From NCBI GenBank assembly GCA_045106335.1, contig JBGCEM010000099.1, positions 1 through 25,226 on the forward strand: 25,226 nucleotides of DNA, written 5' to 3'. The notes beneath the pieces are model-generated. The model saw only the letters and a list, made by a program, of their open reading frames with translations. It was not told the origin of the DNA and did not search any database. The stretch is from Aliishimia sp045106335 (GTDB lineage: Bacteria > Pseudomonadota > Alphaproteobacteria > Rhodobacterales > Rhodobacteraceae). A program made the position numbers and the translations under genes. Position 1 is the stretch's first letter. Every line of letters begins with the position of its first letter. Below, in pieces: positions 16,286-23,427 of this stretch.

Positions 16286-16334
16286 ATGTGTCCCTGTCGT
16301 TTTGCGTCTTTTTCGCCCGGCATTCTTGACGAAA

Positions 16335-16363
16335 TTGCTGGGGTAATTTAGAACGGTTCTAAT
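16335..16363 (+). promoter_or_regulatory. suf operon promoter with overlapping Irr (ICE) box
   Basis: TTTAGAA (16347-16353), 3 bases, TTCTAAT (16357-16363) fits the alphaproteobacterial iron control element TTTAGAA-N3-TTCTAAA bound by Irr, with one end mismatch. A promoter-like pair TTGCTG (16335-16340) and TCTAAT (16358-16363) at 17-base spacing has its -10 inside the right half of the box, so Irr would block polymerase. Irr is active under low iron or haem. The sequence match is direct; the regulation is inferred from the family. Confidence 0.7.
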
Positions 16364-16484
16364 TTGTTAGTCACGTGTCATCCGCGATCGGTATGCGGAC
16401 CAGACGCGTTTAGGCAAATTCTTGGGTCAGGTCAATCATTTGCCGCGTTTGGCCTTTGGTGGGTAACGCAAGTTGGGAGAGCCG

Positions 16485-16943
16485 ATGAAACTGTCAACGA
16501 AAGGGCGATATGCGATGGTTGCGTTAAGTGATATCGCGCTGCAGCCCGCCGAGCGTTTGGTGACTTTGGGTGAGATCGCAGAGCGGCAAGATATTTCGTT
16601 GCCCTATCTTGAGCAGCTTTTTGTGAAGCTACGACGTGCGGATTTGGTGAAGTCGGTGCGGGGTCCCGGAGGTGGGTACAAGTTGGCACGTTCTGCGTCT
16701 GACATTCGCGTTGTTGAGATTCTGTCGGCGGTCGATGAGACGGTGGATGCAATGCACAAAGGCGCAGGGGCCTCAGGCGGGGCATCGGGCAGTCGTGCGC
16801 AGTCTTTGACCAATCGATTGTGGGAGGGGCTGTCCGCGCATGTGTATGTGTTTTTGCATCAGACGCGGTTAAGTGATGTCGTCGGCAATGGGCTGGTGCC
16901 CTGTCCGGCGGTTCCTGGCTTGTTTTCGGTGGTTGACGAATGA
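16485..16943 (+). CDS. iscR: Rrf2/IscR-family Fe-S regulator
   Basis: A 152-residue winged-helix repressor starting MKLSTKGRYAMVALSDIALQ, canonical for IscR. It carries the helix-turn-helix ISLPYLEQLFVKLRRADLVKSVRGPGGGY. Classical IscR binds a [2Fe-2S] cluster with three cysteines and a histidine near residues 92-107; here that loop (residues about 85-100) is Gly/Ala/Ser-rich with no cysteine. The only cysteine is C140 near the C-terminus. Rhodobacter IscR is known to lack the usual ligands, so this is a lineage feature rather than damage. ATG 16485 has GGGAGAG upstream; it is the first gene of the suf operon. Confidence 0.93.
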   Translation: MKLSTKGRYAMVALSDIALQPAERLVTLGEIAERQDISLPYLEQLFVKLRRADLVKSVRGPGGGYKLARSASDIRVVEILSAVDETVDAMHKGAGASGGASGSRAQSLTNRLWEGLSAHVYVFLHQTRLSDVVGNGLVPCPAVPGLFSVVDE

Positions 16944-16970
16944 GCCGCTGCGCTGCGCGACATATTTTTG

Positions 16971-17001
16971 TTGGGGGCCAGCCCCCAAGCCCCCGGAGTT
17001 T
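16971..17001 (+). repeat. GC-rich hairpin repeat, copy 2, between iscR and the desulfurase gene
   Basis: TTGGGGG (16971-16977) and CCCCCAA (16982-16988) form a 7-bp stem with a 4-base loop, followed by GCCCCCGGAGTTT. The distal CCCCCGG can pair with the same 5' arm using two G-U pairs. It is the counterpart of 7936-7970 and lies in the 76-base gap after iscR, where it may attenuate or process the operon mRNA. Confidence 0.65.
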
Positions 17002-17019
17002 ACTTTGCCAAGTGAAGCG

Positions 17020-18096
17020 ATGAGCCGGGTTTATTTGGATCACAACGCGACAACGCCGTTGAGGGGTGAGGCGCGAGACGCAATGCTTGCTGCGATGGAT
17101 GTGGTGGGTAATCCTTCGTCTGTGCATGCAGAGGGGCGGGCAGCGAAAGGGCTTGTCGAAAAAGCGCGGGCTCAGGTGGCGGATCTTGTGGGGTGTCGGG
17201 TTAATCAGGTGGTGTTTACAGGCAGCGCAACAGAGGCTGTCACCATGGTATGTTCGGGAAAAGTCGTCGGTTGCGCCGATGTGGAACATGATGCTGTACA
17301 TGCGCATCAATGTGATCCTTTTGATGTCGACAGGGCCGGCACAATTTTTGGTTCAACCAGTTCGGCAGATATTCAAGCGATCCAAGCTGCGAATTCTGAG
17401 ACGGGTATCCTGCAGGATTTGTCCCAGCGCGCGGTCAGTGCAGAAACCCAAAGCGCCAAGCTTATGGTGGACGCTGTTCAGGCTGTCGGTAAGCGCGCGT
17501 ATTGTCATCGCGTGCTCAACGTCGACTATTCAATTGTTTCTGCGCACAAGCTAGGTGGGCCGAAGGGGGTAGGGGCGCTTTGTTTGCGCGACGGCCTTGA
17601 TATCGAGCCCTTTGTGTCTGGTGGAGGTCAGGAAATGGGCCGTCGCTCGGGTACGGAAAATGTCGTCGGAATTGCTGGTTTCGGTGCGGCGGCTGCGGCG
17701 GCTAAACAGGATTTAGACAGCGGTGCTTGGGATCGCGTCGAGAAACTTAGAAATATTCTAGAAACGACTATTGAGGCTGCTGAAAAAGAGACTATTTTTG
17801 TCGGGAAGTCAGCGCTGCGGCTGCCGAACACCTCATGTATGCTGACGCCTGGCTGGAACGGTCAGACCCAAGTCATGCAGTTGGATCTTGCGGGATTTGC
17901 GGTCTCGGCTGGATCGGCGTGTTCGTCGGGCAAGGTCAAGGCAAGCCGGGTATTGCAAGCTATGGGGTACTCCCCTTTAGATGCGGCCTGCGCGATACGG
18001 GTCAGCCTTGGGCTGGAGACAACAGAGGACGAGGTGGAGCGGTTCATTGATGCATGGACGTCCGCCCGAGCAAGACATAAAGCACGCGCCGCGTGA
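17020..18096 (+). CDS. cysteine desulfurase, class I (NifS/IscS-like)
   Basis: A 358-residue PLP enzyme that takes sulfur from cysteine, forming a persulfide for cluster assembly. It begins MSRVYLDHNATTPLRGEAR, the class I start. The PLP lysine is K177 in SAHKLGGPKG and the active-site cysteine is C301 in AGSACSSGKVKAS, on the long mobile loop typical of class I. It is shorter than IscS of E. coli (about 404). ATG 17020 has only a weak GTGAAG site; the frame is open back to 16873 but that part overlaps iscR and the hairpin repeat. A second, class II desulfurase ends the operon. Confidence 0.93.
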   Translation: MSRVYLDHNATTPLRGEARDAMLAAMDVVGNPSSVHAEGRAAKGLVEKARAQVADLVGCRVNQVVFTGSATEAVTMVCSGKVVGCADVEHDAVHAHQCDPFDVDRAGTIFGSTSSADIQAIQAANSETGILQDLSQRAVSAETQSAKLMVDAVQAVGKRAYCHRVLNVDYSIVSAHKLGGPKGVGALCLRDGLDIEPFVSGGGQEMGRRSGTENVVGIAGFGAAAAAAKQDLDSGAWDRVEKLRNILETTIEAAEKETIFVGKSALRLPNTSCMLTPGWNGQTQVMQLDLAGFAVSAGSACSSGKVKASRVLQAMGYSPLDAACAIRVSLGLETTEDEVERFIDAWTSARARHKARAA

Positions 18097-18116
18097 TACA
18101 ACAAAAAGGGTAGCCC

Positions 18117-19637
18117 ATGGGACTGGATGATGTGCAGGTCAAAGACGGTGTTGATCAGGAAACTGTGGACGCGGTGCGTGAGGTCGGCGGCAAGTACAAA
18201 TACGGTTGGGAAACCGAGATTGAGATGGAGTATGCGCCCAAAGGGTTAACACCGGACATCGTCAAGTTGATCTCGGAGAAAAACGAAGAGCCTGAGTGGA
18301 TGACGCAGTGGCGGCTTGAGGCCTATGATCGTTGGTTGACCAAGAAGGAACCTGACTGGGCCATGGTAGATTATCCTGAAATCGATTTTCAGGATCAGTA
18401 TTATTATGCGCGGCCCAAGTCGATGGAAGTGAAGCCGAAATCCTTGGACGAGGTTGATCCCAAGTTGCTGGCGACTTACGAAAAGCTGGGTATTCCGCTG
18501 AAAGAGCAGATGATCTTGGCTGGTGTTGAGGGGGCCGAGGATATAAGCGATGCCCCGCGTAAAGTTGCGGTGGATGCGGTGTTTGATTCTGTGTCTGTTG
18601 GCACAACTTTTCAGGATGAGTTATTGAAGGCAGGCGTGATCTTCTGCTCAATTTCGGAAGCGATCCGCGAGCATCCTGAACTGGTGAAGAAATACCTCGG
18701 CTCGGTCGTTCCCGTGTCTGACAATTTCTATGCAACGCTGAATTCTGCTGTGTTCTCGGACGGCTCGTTCGTCTATGTCCCGCCCGGTGTGCGCTGCCCG
18801 ATGGAGCTGTCCACCTATTTCCGCATCAATGCTGAGAACACCGGCCAATTTGAACGCACGCTGATCATCGCCGATAAAGGCAGCTATGTCAGCTATTTGG
18901 AAGGATGCACCGCGCCGCAACGCGACACGTCGCAACTGCATGCAGCGGTGGTGGAAATCATCATCGAAGAAGATGCCGAAGTGAAATACTCGACCGTGCA
19001 AAACTGGTATCCGGGCGACGAGGACGGCAAAGGCGGGATCTATAATTTTGTCACCAAAAGGGCCGACTGCCGGGGCGCGCGATCTAAAGTGATGTGGACA
19101 CAAGTCGAAACCGGGTCTGCGGTGACGTGGAAATACCCGTCCTGTATTCTGCGCGGGGATGATAGCCAGGGCGAGTTCTACTCGATCGCGATTGCTAACA
19201 ATATGCAGCAGGCCGACACGGGTACCAAAATGGTGCATTTGGGCAAAAACACCAAATCGCGGATCGTCTCGAAAGGGATTAGTGCTGGTAAAGCGCAAAA
19301 TACCTATCGTGGGCTGGTGTCGATGCACCCGAAAGCCAAAGAAAGCAGAAACTATACGCAGTGCGACAGTTTGCTGATTGGCGATAAATGCGGGGCGCAT
19401 ACGGTGCCGTATATTGAGGTGAAGAACAACTCATCGCGTGTTGAGCACGAAGCCACAACGTCCAAAGTGGATGACGACCAGCTGTTTTATTGCCGTTCGC
19501 GCGGGATGGACGAAGAAGAAGCAGTGGCCTTGGTGGTGAATGGGTTCTGTAAAGAAGTGTTGCAGGCTTTGCCGATGGAATTCGCGATGGAAGCGCAGCA
19601 ATTGGTGGCGATCTCGCTTGAAGGGTCGGTCGGGTGA
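18117..19637 (+). CDS. sufB: SufB, scaffold subunit of the SufBCD complex
   Basis: A 506-residue scaffold on which Fe-S clusters are built, in complex with SufC and SufD. Typical segments are VPPGVRCPMELSTYFRIN, EGCTAPQRDTSQLHAAVVE, and ESRNYTQCDSLLIGDKCGAH, where C416 matches the cysteine (E. coli C405) that carries persulfide/cluster. The RSRGMDEEEA stretch near the C-terminus is the conserved SufB/SufD core end. AAAGGG precedes the start. The stop overlaps the GTG start of the next small gene by 4 bases. Confidence 0.98.
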   Translation: MGLDDVQVKDGVDQETVDAVREVGGKYKYGWETEIEMEYAPKGLTPDIVKLISEKNEEPEWMTQWRLEAYDRWLTKKEPDWAMVDYPEIDFQDQYYYARPKSMEVKPKSLDEVDPKLLATYEKLGIPLKEQMILAGVEGAEDISDAPRKVAVDAVFDSVSVGTTFQDELLKAGVIFCSISEAIREHPELVKKYLGSVVPVSDNFYATLNSAVFSDGSFVYVPPGVRCPMELSTYFRINAENTGQFERTLIIADKGSYVSYLEGCTAPQRDTSQLHAAVVEIIIEEDAEVKYSTVQNWYPGDEDGKGGIYNFVTKRADCRGARSKVMWTQVETGSAVTWKYPSCILRGDDSQGEFYSIAIANNMQQADTGTKMVHLGKNTKSRIVSKGISAGKAQNTYRGLVSMHPKAKESRNYTQCDSLLIGDKCGAHTVPYIEVKNNSSRVEHEATTSKVDDDQLFYCRSRGMDEEEAVALVVNGFCKEVLQALPMEFAMEAQQLVAISLEGSVG

Positions 19638-19825
19638 CGCGTCGGCTGTTTCTTGAAACATTGGCAGTAACTGGGCTTTTGTGGACGGCTCTGGTCGTCT
19701 GGGCGACTGGATCTCTATCACTTGATGGATTTACCGGCACGTGGGCTGTCGCAGTTGCTGTTGCTATGCCCTACGCAGCTTTGCGCGTCGCATATGTGCT
19801 AATTGCAGGGCGTGATGTCACATGA
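19634..19825 (+). CDS. small two-helix membrane protein between sufB and sufC
   Basis: A 63-residue protein with predicted membrane helices at about residues 9-27 and 35-58, a basic N-terminus (MTRR) and a polar end. Its GTG start overlaps the sufB stop (GTGA) and its stop overlaps the next gene (ATGA), which argues for a real co-translated gene although no family is recognised. The topology by the positive-inside rule puts both ends in the cytoplasm. The function is unknown; context suggests a link to the SUF machinery or to the following YbjQ protein. Confidence 0.7.
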   Translation: MTRRLFLETLAVTGLLWTALVVWATGSLSLDGFTGTWAVAVAVAMPYAALRVAYVLIAGRDVT

Positions 19826-20139
19826 TTATGACAACGACCAATTCCGTAGAAGGCCGCAAGATCATTGCCTACAAAGGCATCATCGTGGGTGAAGCGATCA
19901 TGGGGGCCAATGTCGTGCGCGATGTGTTTGCGAAGGTCACCGATATCGTAGGCGGACGTTCAGGTGCATATGAAAGCAAGCTGCAAGATGCACGCGAAAC
20001 TGCTTTGGCTGAACTGGAACATCGGGCATTGTCTGTTGGGGCAAATGCAGTCGTTGGCGTTGATCTGGACTATGAAGTCGTCGGCCAATCCATGCTGATG
20101 GTGTCGGCGTCTGGCACAGGTGTGGTGTTATCAGACTGA
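19822..20139 (+). CDS. YbjQ/UPF0145 (DUF74) family protein
   Basis: A 105-residue protein of the YbjQ-like heavy-metal-binding-domain family, which forms pentamers and has no defined role. Marks are AYKGIIVGEAIMGANVVRD, GGRSGAYESKLQDARE, GANAVVGVDLDYEVVG and the final ASGTGV. The start overlaps the preceding gene (ATGA) and the stop overlaps an ATG of a short frame (TGATG). In the suf operon it may bind metal or act in redox or stress response, but this is conjecture from location only. An alternative internal start at M3 is possible. Confidence 0.9.
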   Translation: MIMTTTNSVEGRKIIAYKGIIVGEAIMGANVVRDVFAKVTDIVGGRSGAYESKLQDARETALAELEHRALSVGANAVVGVDLDYEVVGQSMLMVSASGTGVVLSD

Positions 20140-20273
20140 TGTATCATCGGCGGGAAAGCAGATTGTGGCGCGGTCGTCTGTTGCGTGATGTGAAGACCTT
20201 TGAGAAAACGCCAGTTGCCTACGACCTAGGTGCGGGTCCCGTGTCAGGCGGGCAGACCGGCGCCATTACTTGA
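20139..20273 (+). CDS. possible 44-residue small protein after the YbjQ gene
   Basis: An ATG overlapping the stop of the previous gene (TGATG) opens a 44-codon frame ending at TGA 20271-20273. The peptide starts MYHRRESRLWRGRLL, strongly basic, and ends in a Gly-rich tail (GAGPVSGGQTGAIT). No family is recognised. The stop/start overlap continues the coupling chain from sufB and is the main argument in favour; with no clear own ribosome binding site and few codons it may still be chance. The 51 bases that follow contain a -10-like TATAAG (20297-20302) and the sufC ribosome binding site. Confidence 0.35.
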   Translation: MYHRRESRLWRGRLLRDVKTFEKTPVAYDLGAGPVSGGQTGAIT

Positions 20274-20324
20274 ATAAAAATATCAGATAGGGCGGCTATA
20301 AGACCGCGACGGAAAGGACAAAAC

Positions 20325-21080
20325 ATGTTAGAGATCAAAGGCCTGAAGGTCGAACTTGAGGAAGAAGGTAAAGAGATCTTGAAAGGTGTCGATTTGTCAG
20401 TCGAGGCTGGAAAAGTTCACGCGATCATGGGTCCGAACGGATCTGGCAAATCCACATTGTCTTATGTTTTGTCGGGAAAAGACGGCTATGAGGTCACCGG
20501 TGGCGCTGCCAGCCTTGGTGGTGTCGACCTGCTAGAGTTGGACCCAGAAGAGCGCGCTGCCGCCGGCATGTTTTTGGCATTTCAGTACCCAGTTGAGATC
20601 CCCGGCGTGGGCAATATGACCTTTCTTCGCACGGCTGTGAACGCACAGCGCAAGGCGCGCGGGGAAGAGGAAATGAGCGCGGCAGATTTCCTAAAATTTG
20701 TGCGGGAAAAGGCCAAAGCCTTGAAAATCGACGCAGACATGCTCAAGCGTCCTGTCAATGTTGGCTTTTCAGGTGGCGAGAAGAAGCGTAACGAAATTCT
20801 GCAGATGGCAATGCTTGAGCCCAAAATGTGTATTTTGGATGAAACCGATTCTGGCCTTGATGTAGATGCGATGAAATTGGTGGCAGAAGGCGTAAATGCA
20901 CTGCGCTCAGAAGGGCGGGGCTTTTTGGTCATCACGCATTATCAACGTCTGCTGGATCACATCAAACCGGACGTCGTGCACATTATGGCGGATGGTCGCA
21001 TCATCAAAACCGGTGGCCCCGAACTGGCGCTTGAGGTCGAAAAGAACGGTTACGCCGATATTCTATCTGAGGTGGCGTAA
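20325..21080 (+). CDS. sufC: SufC, ATPase of the SufBCD complex
   Basis: A 251-residue ABC-type ATPase that powers the SufBCD scaffold; it works in the cytosol, not in transport. Walker A is GPNGSGKST at residues 36-44, the signature is SGGEKKRNE, and Walker B ends in ILDETDSGLD with D172/E173; the DSGLD form is characteristic of SufC. The ribosome binding site GGAAAGGA is strong. A 185-base gap separates it from the YbjQ gene, large for this operon, so an internal promoter is possible. The stop overlaps the sufD start (TAATG). Confidence 0.98.
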   Translation: MLEIKGLKVELEEEGKEILKGVDLSVEAGKVHAIMGPNGSGKSTLSYVLSGKDGYEVTGGAASLGGVDLLELDPEERAAAGMFLAFQYPVEIPGVGNMTFLRTAVNAQRKARGEEEMSAADFLKFVREKAKALKIDADMLKRPVNVGFSGGEKKRNEILQMAMLEPKMCILDETDSGLDVDAMKLVAEGVNALRSEGRGFLVITHYQRLLDHIKPDVVHIMADGRIIKTGGPELALEVEKNGYADILSEVA

Positions 21081-22357
21081 TGGGGGGCGCGGCAAAAAAC
21101 CTGTCTGCGACACAAGACCGCTTGGCGCAATTAACCATGCCAACGGGGGATTGGTCAGCAAAAGCGCGCACGGCAGCACATGCGCGGGTTCAGGACATGG
21201 GTCTGCCCAATCGACGTGATGAGTATTGGAAATTCACGCGCCCGGACAGTTTTGTGCAGGCAAATCCAATGCCCGCGGCCGTGTTTCGCAATGACGAGGG
21301 CCCGCTCTTTGCCGACCGCGACCGGCTCAAAATCGTGTTTGTCGATGGTGTGTTCAGTGCGGAAAAATCCGATGATTTGACGCAGGAAAATATGCAGATT
21401 GACCGGCTTGCGGACGGGCCAGACATTCATTGGGCGGGCGATCTTTATGGTCAGTTAGAGGGCGATGGCCATTATGTGCCCCGTCCCTTGGCTGCTTTGA
21501 ACACCGCCTATGCGACCGATGGCGTATTAATCCACGTGACCGGCAAAGTCGAAAGACCGATCAATTTCATATACTTGCACGAGGACGAAAATTCGGACGC
21601 GATCCTGCACCATGTGGTGAAATTAGATCCCGGTGCGGAAATGACTTTGTTGGAAACGGGTCCGGCTGCGGCACGATTTAACAAATGCCTTGAAGTCGAT
21701 GTGGCCGACACTGCTACGTTCCACCATGTGCGCGCACAAGGGCGCGATCATGAGCGCCAGGCGATCACGCATATCTTTGCGCGGCTTGGCACGGAAAGTG
21801 TGTTCAAAAGCTTTACGTTGACTGTGAACGGTCGGTTGACGCGCAACGAAGCTGTGTTGGACTTAAAAGGCGACAATGCCATTGCTCATGTGGCAGGGGC
21901 CTGTGTCGGGGATGGTGATTTCCTGCATGATGACACAGTGTTCGTTACACATGAAGGTGTCGCCTGCGAAAGCCGGCAAGTGTTCAAAAAGGTCCTGCGC
22001 AACGGTGCGACGGGTGTGTTTCAAGGCAAGATTCTGGTCAAGCCCGGTGCGCAAAAGACCGATGGCTATCAAATCAGCCAGTCCTTACTGCTGGATGATG
22101 ACGCACAATTCTTGGCCAAACCGGAACTGGAAATCTATGCCGACGATGTGGCTTGCTCGCATGGGTCAACGTCGGGGGCAATTGATGAAGAGGGCTTGTT
22201 TTATTTGCGATCGCGCGGTGTTCCCAAGGGCGAGGCCACGGATCTGCTGACTTTGGCGTTCTTGGCCGAGGCTTTACAAGAGGTCGAAGATGCTGGGCTG
22301 GTCGAGGATCTGACCGAGCGTCTGTCCGGTTGGCTGCTGCGTCACCGAAGTGATTAA
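21080..22357 (+). CDS. sufD: SufD, scaffold subunit of the SufBCD complex
   Basis: A 425-residue paralogue of SufB that pairs with it on the SufC dimer and is needed for iron entry. The C-terminal core is clear: DDVACSHGSTSGAIDEEG has H361, matching the histidine of E. coli SufD (H360), followed by LFYLRSRGVPKGEATDLL. The ATG overlaps the sufC stop by one base, so the two are coupled. The next gene starts within about three bases of the stop. Confidence 0.97.
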   Translation: MGGAAKNLSATQDRLAQLTMPTGDWSAKARTAAHARVQDMGLPNRRDEYWKFTRPDSFVQANPMPAAVFRNDEGPLFADRDRLKIVFVDGVFSAEKSDDLTQENMQIDRLADGPDIHWAGDLYGQLEGDGHYVPRPLAALNTAYATDGVLIHVTGKVERPINFIYLHEDENSDAILHHVVKLDPGAEMTLLETGPAAARFNKCLEVDVADTATFHHVRAQGRDHERQAITHIFARLGTESVFKSFTLTVNGRLTRNEAVLDLKGDNAIAHVAGACVGDGDFLHDDTVFVTHEGVACESRQVFKKVLRNGATGVFQGKILVKPGAQKTDGYQISQSLLLDDDAQFLAKPELEIYADDVACSHGSTSGAIDEEGLFYLRSRGVPKGEATDLLTLAFLAEALQEVEDAGLVEDLTERLSGWLLRHRSD

Positions 22358-22360
22358 CTG

Positions 22361-22849
22361 TTGAGCATTGCGCGAAATATCGTCGCGACCTATCGCGGTC
22401 CGGGTAAGGTTATGTCTGTTTTGCTGGCGATGGGCCAACGTGAGGACAGGGCCTTGGCCTATCTTATGGGGGCCTGTGCGTTGATGTTCGTCGCGCAATT
22501 GCCACGCTTAGCGCGTCAGGCACATATCACGGGCGAGGATCTAAACATGCTGTTAGGCGCGTCCTTGATGGCTTTGGTTTTTATCGCGCCGCTGCTATTT
22601 TATGTGCTGGCGTGGCTCAGTCATTTGATCGCACGGCTTATCGGCGGCCGTGGCAGCTTCTATGCGGCACGGATGGCGTTGTTTTGGGCGCTGCTTGCGG
22701 CCTCGCCGTTAATCTTGTTGCATGGTTTGGTCGCAGGATTTATCGGAACAGGGCCGCAACTTTCCCTAGTTGGATTTTTGTGGTTCGCAGCATTTATGTG
22801 GTTTTGGGTCAGCGGTTTATGGCGCGCAGAACAAGGGGTGCCGTCATGA
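22361..22849 (+). CDS. four-helix membrane protein, YIP1-like
   Basis: A 162-residue integral membrane protein with hydrophobic segments at about 34-50, 65-90, 101-128 and 134-154 and a short N-terminal amphipathic part (YRGPGKVMSVLLAMGQRED). It resembles bacterial YIP1-domain proteins, a poorly understood membrane family. The only plausible starts are TTG 22361 or CTG 22358, directly after sufD, without a good ribosome binding site, so translation probably depends on sufD. The stop overlaps the next gene (ATGA). Function is unknown. Confidence 0.75.
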   Translation: MSIARNIVATYRGPGKVMSVLLAMGQREDRALAYLMGACALMFVAQLPRLARQAHITGEDLNMLLGASLMALVFIAPLLFYVLAWLSHLIARLIGGRGSFYAARMALFWALLAASPLILLHGLVAGFIGTGPQLSLVGFLWFAAFMWFWVSGLWRAEQGVPS

Positions 22850-23427
22850 GGTGGCAAGAATTATTTATGCAAACGGTGCGCACGCCTGCTGAGGCCGCGG
22901 ATCACGTCTTGCAGACAGAGTTGGAATTTTCCGATCTGTGGATGGGTGTGATTGCGATATCGGCGCTGAGCGCATGTGTGACCGGTTTGACCATCGTGTT
23001 GATCCCTTTGCCACCCGGATGGCCCGAGCTGTTCGCGAGCCCCTTCGCCCATTTTGCGACCACTGCTGTGGGCATGATTCTGTTTGCGACGCTGTTGACC
23101 TGGGCCGGGAGGGGGCTGGGTGGAACGGGCACATTACCGTCTTTGCTTAAGCTGATCCTTTGGCTGCAAACGTTCCGGGTTGGGCTTCAGGTTCTGGGCC
23201 TGCTATTGTTGGTCGCGGTGCCTGTCTTGGGCGCATTTTACGGACTGGCGACGGGTTTGCTGGCGCTTTGGGTCTTGCTACATTTCATCAAAGTTGGTCA
23301 CGGATTGGCGTCGATCGGGACGGCCAGTCTGGTTTTGTTTGCAACTTTCGTCGGCTTAATTGTCGGGATGTCGATGTTGCTGTCTTTGGTTGGCTTTGGA
23401 AGTTTAGGAGTGACGGCCGGTGTATGA
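22846..23427 (+). CDS. multi-pass membrane protein, YIP1-like
   Basis: A 193-residue integral membrane protein with about five hydrophobic segments (33-55, 68-88, 111-135, 137-150, 160-185). Its soluble N-terminus (LFMQTVRTPAEAADHVLQ) resembles the lead-in of YIP1 proteins. It overlaps the previous gene by ATGA and ends inside the first codons of sufS, 8 bases past its start. With its neighbour it forms a membrane pair inside the suf operon. An open frame back to 22612 overlaps the previous gene and is not used. Function is unknown. Confidence 0.78.
   Translation: MRWQELFMQTVRTPAEAADHVLQTELEFSDLWMGVIAISALSACVTGLTIVLIPLPPGWPELFASPFAHFATTAVGMILFATLLTWAGRGLGGTGTLPSLLKLILWLQTFRVGLQVLGLLLLVAVPVLGAFYGLATGLLALWVLLHFIKVGHGLASIGTASLVLFATFVGLIVGMSMLLSLVGFGSLGVTAGV

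Noticed and set aside
16432..17310. 292-codon minus-strand frame over iscR and the desulfurase gene
   Set aside because: Low-complexity, His/Pro/Arg-rich shadow of two real genes on the other strand.
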